From assembly GCA_934757255.1 (NCBI GenBank), contig CAKVLL010000049.1, positions 1-8,871 on the forward strand: DNA of 8,871 bases, read 5' to 3'. The DNA is from an uncultured Candidatus Melainabacteria bacterium. Lineage in GTDB: Bacteria > Cyanobacteriota > Vampirovibrionia > Gastranaerophilales > Gastranaerophilaceae. Below, in pieces: positions 6,422 to 8,871 of this stretch; position 1 is the stretch's first letter, and every line of letters starts with the position of its first letter. The position numbers were made by a program, and so were the translations under genes. Below the pieces are notes generated by a model that searched no databases, was not told where the DNA came from, and saw only the letters and a list, made by a program, of their open reading frames with translations.

Positions 6422-6877
6422 TTATTTATTCCAAAAATGTTTCTTCTTAACTTCGATGGCTGTTGGTTTTTGAGATTTGTTCTCAACACTCTTAATATTT
6501 GTTTCTCCATAAGTATAAGGATTTGAAGCATCCATAGCACCTTTATCATACGTAAAAGAACCGGTAGCTTTGCTTTCGTGTTGTATATTATTTATGTTTG
6601 TTTCTCTATACTTATATCTTCTTTCGTAACCTGCATTTGGAGGAGTGTTAATTACTTCACTAGAAGGTCTTTTAATAATTTCGCCATTTCGGATAATCAT
6701 TTCTGATGAGTTATCAAAATTACTAACCGGTTGTAGAGTTTTGGTACCAGGGTCTTTCCCTAGAAAATGCATTCTTCCTAAATCATCTGTATAAACTGTG
6801 GAATTAGCCATTACACAAGCTGTAGAAGCACAAACTGCCAGAACTACACTTAATGAAATTAAACTTTTCTTTACCAT
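6422..6877 (-). CDS. Secreted protein of unknown function with an internal repeat (151 aa)
   Basis: The start ATG at 6877 has AAGGAGG (6889-6883) at 5-nt spacing; an in-frame ATG at 6907 lacks a ribosome site. Residues 1-24 are a clear Sec signal peptide: KK, a hydrophobic core SLISLSVVLAVCA, and a likely signal peptidase I cut after V-M-A. The mature part is polar and Asn/Lys/Thr-rich. Residues 88-103 (YKYRETNINNIQHESK) and 121-136 (YTYGETNIKSVENKSQ) are an internal repeat with a 33-residue period. The C-terminus is basic (VKKKHFWNK). No known domain is recognised; periplasmic or surface location is predicted. It lies 74 nt behind the Skp-like gene and 10 nt before tRNA-Gln on the same strand. 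Confidence 0.85.
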   Translation of the reverse strand: MVKKSLISLSVVLAVCASTACVMANSTVYTDDLGRMHFLGKDPGTKTLQPVSNFDNSSEMIIRNGEIIKRPSSEVINTPPNAGYERRYKYRETNINNIQHESKATGSFTYDKGAMDASNPYTYGETNIKSVENKSQKPTAIEVKKKHFWNK

Positions 6878-6885
6878 ATTGTCCT

Positions 6886-6933
6886 CCTTGTAGTTATTTT
6901 GTACCATGATTATATTACAAAATAACTACAAGG
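6886..6933 (-). promoter_or_regulatory. Perfect 18-bp inverted repeat over promoter and Shine-Dalgarno region of the secreted-protein gene
   Basis: Arms 6886-6903 and 6916-6933 are exact inverse complements with a 12-nt loop. On the minus strand the loop region holds TATAAT (6914-6909) and an unused ATG (6907-6905), and the downstream arm ends in AAGG, the first four bases of the Shine-Dalgarno AAGGAGG. No T-run follows, so it is not a typical terminator. If transcribed from the Skp-like gene, the hairpin would pair half of the ribosome site; as DNA it could be an operator. Confidence 0.75.
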
Positions 6934-6951
6934 TGTATTAATTTCGTTACA

Positions 6952-7386
6952 TTATTTTACGTTAATTTCATTGGTAATATCCTTGCCCCCGAAAAGAACA
7001 ACGCTTTTTGCAAATACGTAATCGTATTTATCGTTTTGTGCTTTTTTTGTAATTTCTGATTGTATTGATTTTTCAATGTTTGCAAGTTTTGTGTTGTAAT
7101 CTTTTTCCAGTGCTTGTTTTTTATTGTTAAATTCTCTCGTGTATTTTTCCTCTAACTGTATTATTTTTGTGTTATCAGTTTCATTTGCAATAGCACCTCG
7201 TGCATTAATGATGATTTTATTTAATTCATCCATTTTTTTAGAATGTTCTTGCTTAAGTTGTTTAACTTGTGAAGAATTGCCGACAAGTTTCTGTAAATCA
7301 ACGACTGCAATAGAACTTTCATTAGCAAAAGTATTGCAAGAAGAAAACAAAATAGCAGCAAAAAATGGTAAAATGTATTTTTTCAT
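6952..7386 (-). CDS. Skp/OmpH-family periplasmic chaperone-like protein
   Basis: Skp/OmpH proteins are periplasmic trimeric chaperones that hold unfolded outer-membrane proteins between two long coiled-coil arms. The 144-residue product begins with a signal peptide (MKKYILPFFAAILFSS) that may be cut by signal peptidase I after TFA (residue 21). C17 follows LFSS, which only loosely resembles a lipobox. Mature IAVVDLQKLVGNSSQVKQL (from 26) is the family opening, followed by a Lys/Glu/Gln-rich coiled coil about residues 45-120 and a closing hydrophobic strand YDYVFAKSVVLFGG, as in the family. Length is slightly below the usual 150-170. AAGGAG (7400-7395) lies 8 nt before the ATG. It is likely the first gene of a unit with the secreted 151-aa protein and tRNA-Gln, although no bamA or lpx neighbour is present. 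Confidence 0.88.
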   Translation of the reverse strand: MKKYILPFFAAILFSSCNTFANESSIAVVDLQKLVGNSSQVKQLKQEHSKKMDELNKIIINARGAIANETDNTKIIQLEEKYTREFNNKKQALEKDYNTKLANIEKSIQSEITKKAQNDKYDYVFAKSVVLFGGKDITNEINVK

Positions 7387-7569
7387 AAAAATGACTCCTT
7401 TATTTTTTATATTTATAAGGAATTAGAAAAAATAAAACATTCGCCAATTGACTTACTATTGTCTGCTACATAAACTTTTTACCTTGTTAAACTGTTTCAC
7501 TAAAAATAATTTTACCAAACCCCACCCACATCTGTAACGCTCAGCATAGCTTCGCTAACAGCTACGACC

Positions 7570-7604
7570 TCTCTATTCATGGCACTACTGTCCATGATAA
7601 TTTT
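7570..7604 (+). repeat. 35-bp inverted repeat, left end
   Basis: It reads TCTCTATTCATGGCACTACT then GTCCATGATAATTTT and matches the reverse complement of 8205-8239 at 30 of 35 positions without gaps. Together they bound about 670 bp. No target-site duplication is evident at the outer edges. Confidence 0.75.
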
Positions 7605-7679
7605 TAGAAAAATTTCTAAAATAGAATAAAGTCAACATAACTAGGTTACAAAAATTTAGTCAAGACATAGATTGAGCGA

Positions 7680-7696
7680 CAATCGCGCCGCGAGCG
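7680..7696 (+). repeat. Inner inverted repeat, left copy (GCGCCGCG core)
   Basis: The 17 bases around GCGCCGCGA match the reverse complement of 8174-8190 at 14 of 17 positions. They lie inside the 35-bp inverted repeats and in the same relative order, so the two ends of the segment look like diverged inverted copies of one longer sequence with an indel of about 60 bp. Confidence 0.55.
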
Positions 7697-7793
7697 TTTT
7701 TTAGCGAGCGCAAAAGTGCGGATTTATCCGCAACATCCATTCAGACCACAACCGTAAGGTTGTAGAAAACAGTGCGTAGTTTCTTTTCTTTTG

Positions 7794-7837
7794 CTTCGTT
7801 TTCTTTTCTTTCATCGCAAAAAGAAAAGAAAATGAAG
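7794..7837. repeat. 18-bp purine/pyrimidine hairpin
   Basis: CTTCGTTTTCTTTTCTTT (7794-7811) pairs with AAAGAAAAGAAAATGAAG (7820-7837) at 17 of 18 positions around an 8-nt loop, with strict pyrimidine/purine strand bias apart from single bases. A second, imperfect partner lies at 7860-7896. Confidence 0.7.
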
Positions 7838-8173
7838 AATTATTTTGAAATAAAAAAGTTTTTTGAAATGTCCTTTTCTTTCTCTTTTGTTGCGAATAAA
7901 AAGATTCTTCACTTCACTTCTAAGTTAGTAGGCGTACCTACAAGCTGAAAGTATCTACCCCAGAAAAGGACCAAAAGAAAGAGAAAACACGCTACTGCTT
8001 CCTACGCTCTTTCGAGCGTTTGATAAAATGGCTGATTAGCAAGCAGAGCTTGCACTTTCACGCTCACTATCGGTGCTACGCACGTAACTATTTAGTCGGC
8101 AAGCATAAGTAAATTACAAAAATTTTTTCTCTATAAAGGCTTGCCTCAAAGTCACACTCATTGTTCGCACACA

Positions 8174-8190
8174 CGTTCGCGGCGCAAATG
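8174..8190 (-). repeat. Inner inverted repeat, right copy (GCGCCGCG core)
   Basis: It is the reverse-complement partner of 7680-7696 (14/17), placed 14 bp inside the right 35-bp inverted repeat. Confidence 0.55.
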
Positions 8191-8204
8191 ATGTTCTTTT
8201 AATG

Positions 8205-8239
8205 AAAATTATCTTGGACAGTAATGCTATTAATGGAGA
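8205..8239 (-). repeat. 35-bp inverted repeat, right end
   Basis: It is the reverse-complement partner of 7570-7604 (30/35), including the shared ACTGTCC and GATAATTTT blocks. It ends 42 bp before the stop of the DciA-type gene. Confidence 0.75.
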
Positions 8240-8281
8240 TTAAAAGCGGCTTTGCTTTCGCCGAACAGTACTAACGGTTAA

Positions 8282-8608
8282 CTAAATTTCCCATTTTTTA
8301 GGGTCAAATTTAAAATCAGTGACACGCATTTTTAATGTTTTTAAATATGGTTCAAATTTTTTTAATAAAATTACTTTATAAAGTGAAAGTTCTTGAGCAA
8401 CTATATGGTTTTGACAAGCAATTACCATAATTCCACCGGGTAACATTGAATAAGGACGAGATTTCGACTTGAATTTTTGCGGCAAAATCTTATCCCAAAA
8501 ATTATACAAATTGGTTCTTGTGATTGCTTTTTTTAATTGTGGATTATCCATCATTGCACCAATGAGGTCATCCACTCCTTCAAAATCTGTATATAAAACT
8601 TTTGTCAT
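8282..8608 (-). CDS. DciA/DUF721-family protein (putative replicative helicase loader)
   Basis: DciA-family proteins interact with the replicative helicase DnaB and are thought to be the widespread bacterial helicase loader. The 108-residue product fits the DUF721 pattern: a Leu-x-x-x-W helix (LYNFWDKIL, W38), a disordered basic linker, GGIMVIAC (58-65) as the first strand, NHIVAQELSLYKVILLKKFEPYL (67-89) with the hallmark AQEL, and a final VTDFKF strand. It has no N-terminal extension of note. No Shine-Dalgarno sequence precedes the ATG at 8608; a TATAAG at 8625-8620 would start transcription within about 5 nt of it, so translation may be leaderless. The family call is from motif layout only and the assignment to loading activity is inherited from the family. 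Confidence 0.8.
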   Translation of the reverse strand: MTKVLYTDFEGVDDLIGAMMDNPQLKKAITRTNLYNFWDKILPQKFKSKSRPYSMLPGGIMVIACQNHIVAQELSLYKVILLKKFEPYLKTLKMRVTDFKFDPKKWEI

Positions 8609-8739
8609 ATTGATTGGTTCTTATAATTTACGTAATTATAATATCATAAATTCATTCTTTCTTATATAGCTTTACAAAAATTAATTTTTTGAGAAATTTG
8701 TTTTTAAAGTACAAAGCTAGGTACATCTTACTTTGTAAA

Positions 8740-8769
8740 TAGACAATTGAACTTAACTCGTGCTATAAT
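8740..8769 (+). promoter_or_regulatory. Extended -10 promoter of the last gene, predicted leaderless
   Basis: There is TAGACA (8740-8745, five of six to consensus), an 18-bp spacer and TATAAT (8764-8769) preceded by TGC, an extended -10. The predicted start at about 8776 leaves only about 3 nt before the ATG at 8779, and there is no ribosome site. Confidence 0.65.
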
Positions 8770-8778
8770 TGTTTAAGT

Positions 8779-8871
8779 ATGAAACGTTTTATCCGAAAAT
8801 TATTTTCAAAAGTTACACTCGTAATTCTGATTTGCATTTTGGCAATTCTGACTTTTTTCTTTTGGGGTTGG
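8779..8871 (+). CDS. Membrane-anchored protein, N-terminal 31 residues (cut by window end)
   Basis: The ATG at 8779 opens a frame that runs to the last base. The visible part is a basic start (MKRFIRKLFSK) followed by one hydrophobic segment (VTLVILICILAILTFFFWGW), a signal anchor or first membrane helix with the positive side inside. The amphipathic-basic start before a helix recalls N-termini of cardiolipin synthases and other envelope enzymes, but 31 residues do not allow a family call. It is divergent from the DciA-type gene. Confidence 0.75.
   Translation, partial: MKRFIRKLFSKVTLVILICILAILTFFFWGW

Larger units (their letters stand above)
7440..8281. other. Gene-free structured interval
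   Basis: No frame in these roughly 840 bp has a ribosome site or family resemblance. Base composition is locally richer in GC than the rest of the window and hairpins are frequent: 7717-7732 (TGCGGA/TCCGCA), 7748-7763 (ACAACC-GTAA-GGTTGT), 8004-8019 (ACGCTC/GAGCGT, GAAA loop on the minus strand) and 8039-8053 (GCAAGC/GCTTGC). The inner 670 bp is bounded by inverted repeats. A non-autonomous mobile element or structured RNA is more likely than a decayed gene. Confidence 0.6.

Noticed and set aside
6422..6907. Upstream start at 6907 for the secreted protein (161 aa)
   Set aside because: That ATG is in the loop of the palindrome with no ribosome site, and using it would put ten polar residues ahead of the signal peptide; ATG 6877 has a perfect AAGGAGG.
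7124..7426. Plus-strand 100-codon frame over the Skp-like gene
   Set aside because: Antisense to the chaperone coding region; hydrophobic content merely mirrors the Lys/Glu-rich coiled coil codons.
7660..7740. Minus-strand 26-codon ORF beginning MDVADKSALLRSL
   Set aside because: The peptide looks plausible, but there is no ribosome site and it overlaps the hairpin and inverted-repeat sequences; more likely a by-product of the structured element.
7440..8281. A known housekeeping RNA (SRP RNA, tmRNA, RNase P RNA, 6S) in the gene-free interval
   Set aside because: None of the diagnostic conserved blocks of these RNAs could be found on either strand.

Overview
The window is an AT-rich bacterial segment (about 30% GC by eye). 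It holds eight convincing protein genes, two of them cut by the window edges, one tRNA gene and three gene-poor intervals. The low GC, an envelope chaperone of the Skp/OmpH type (so a two-membrane cell), a DciA-type helicase loader, the codon use and the Asp/Asn/Lys-rich YD-like repeat protein fit a gut member of the cyanobacterial sister lineage (Vampirovibrionia/Melainabacteria, e.g. Gastranaerophilales). This placement is an inference from overall character, not from a marker gene.

Layout. Positions 1-1499 (minus) carry the first 499 residues of a large repeat protein. Its last visible 182 residues are seven 26-residue YD-like repeats encoded by a 78-bp tandem array. Positions 1500-2150 hold no firm gene, but contain that gene's promoter, two hairpins, a pair of diverged direct repeats and a possible 44-residue ORF. 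Positions 2150-4568 (plus) are a two-gene unit: rsmI, apparently transcribed as a leaderless message, then a membrane protein with a GT2 glycosyltransferase fold whose catalytic motifs look eroded and which ends in a Cys-rich module. A strong hairpin terminator separates it from a convergent DegT-type PLP sugar aminotransferase (minus, 4674-5792). A divergent 82-residue orphan gene (5954-6202) has its own clear promoter and terminator.

Positions 6341-7386 (minus) look like one transcription unit: a Skp/OmpH-like periplasmic chaperone, a secreted 151-residue protein of unknown function, and tRNA-Gln(CUG) starting 10 nt after that gene's stop codon. An 18-bp perfect inverted repeat lies between the first two genes and pairs with part of the second gene's Shine-Dalgarno sequence.

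Positions 7440-8280 are gene-free but dense in structure. A segment of about 670 bp is bounded by 35-bp inverted repeats (30/35 identical), with a second inverted pair inside, a long purine/pyrimidine hairpin and several short tetraloop hairpins. It looks like a non-autonomous mobile element or a structured RNA locus. After it come a DciA/DUF721 gene (minus) and, divergently, the first 31 codons of a membrane protein whose -10 box lies about 10 nt before its ATG, another probable leaderless message.

The most unusual items are the degenerate GT2 protein with its Cys-rich tail, the inverted-repeat-bounded 670-bp segment, and the palindrome over the start region of the secreted protein. All readings were made by eye; no database search or folding calculation was done.
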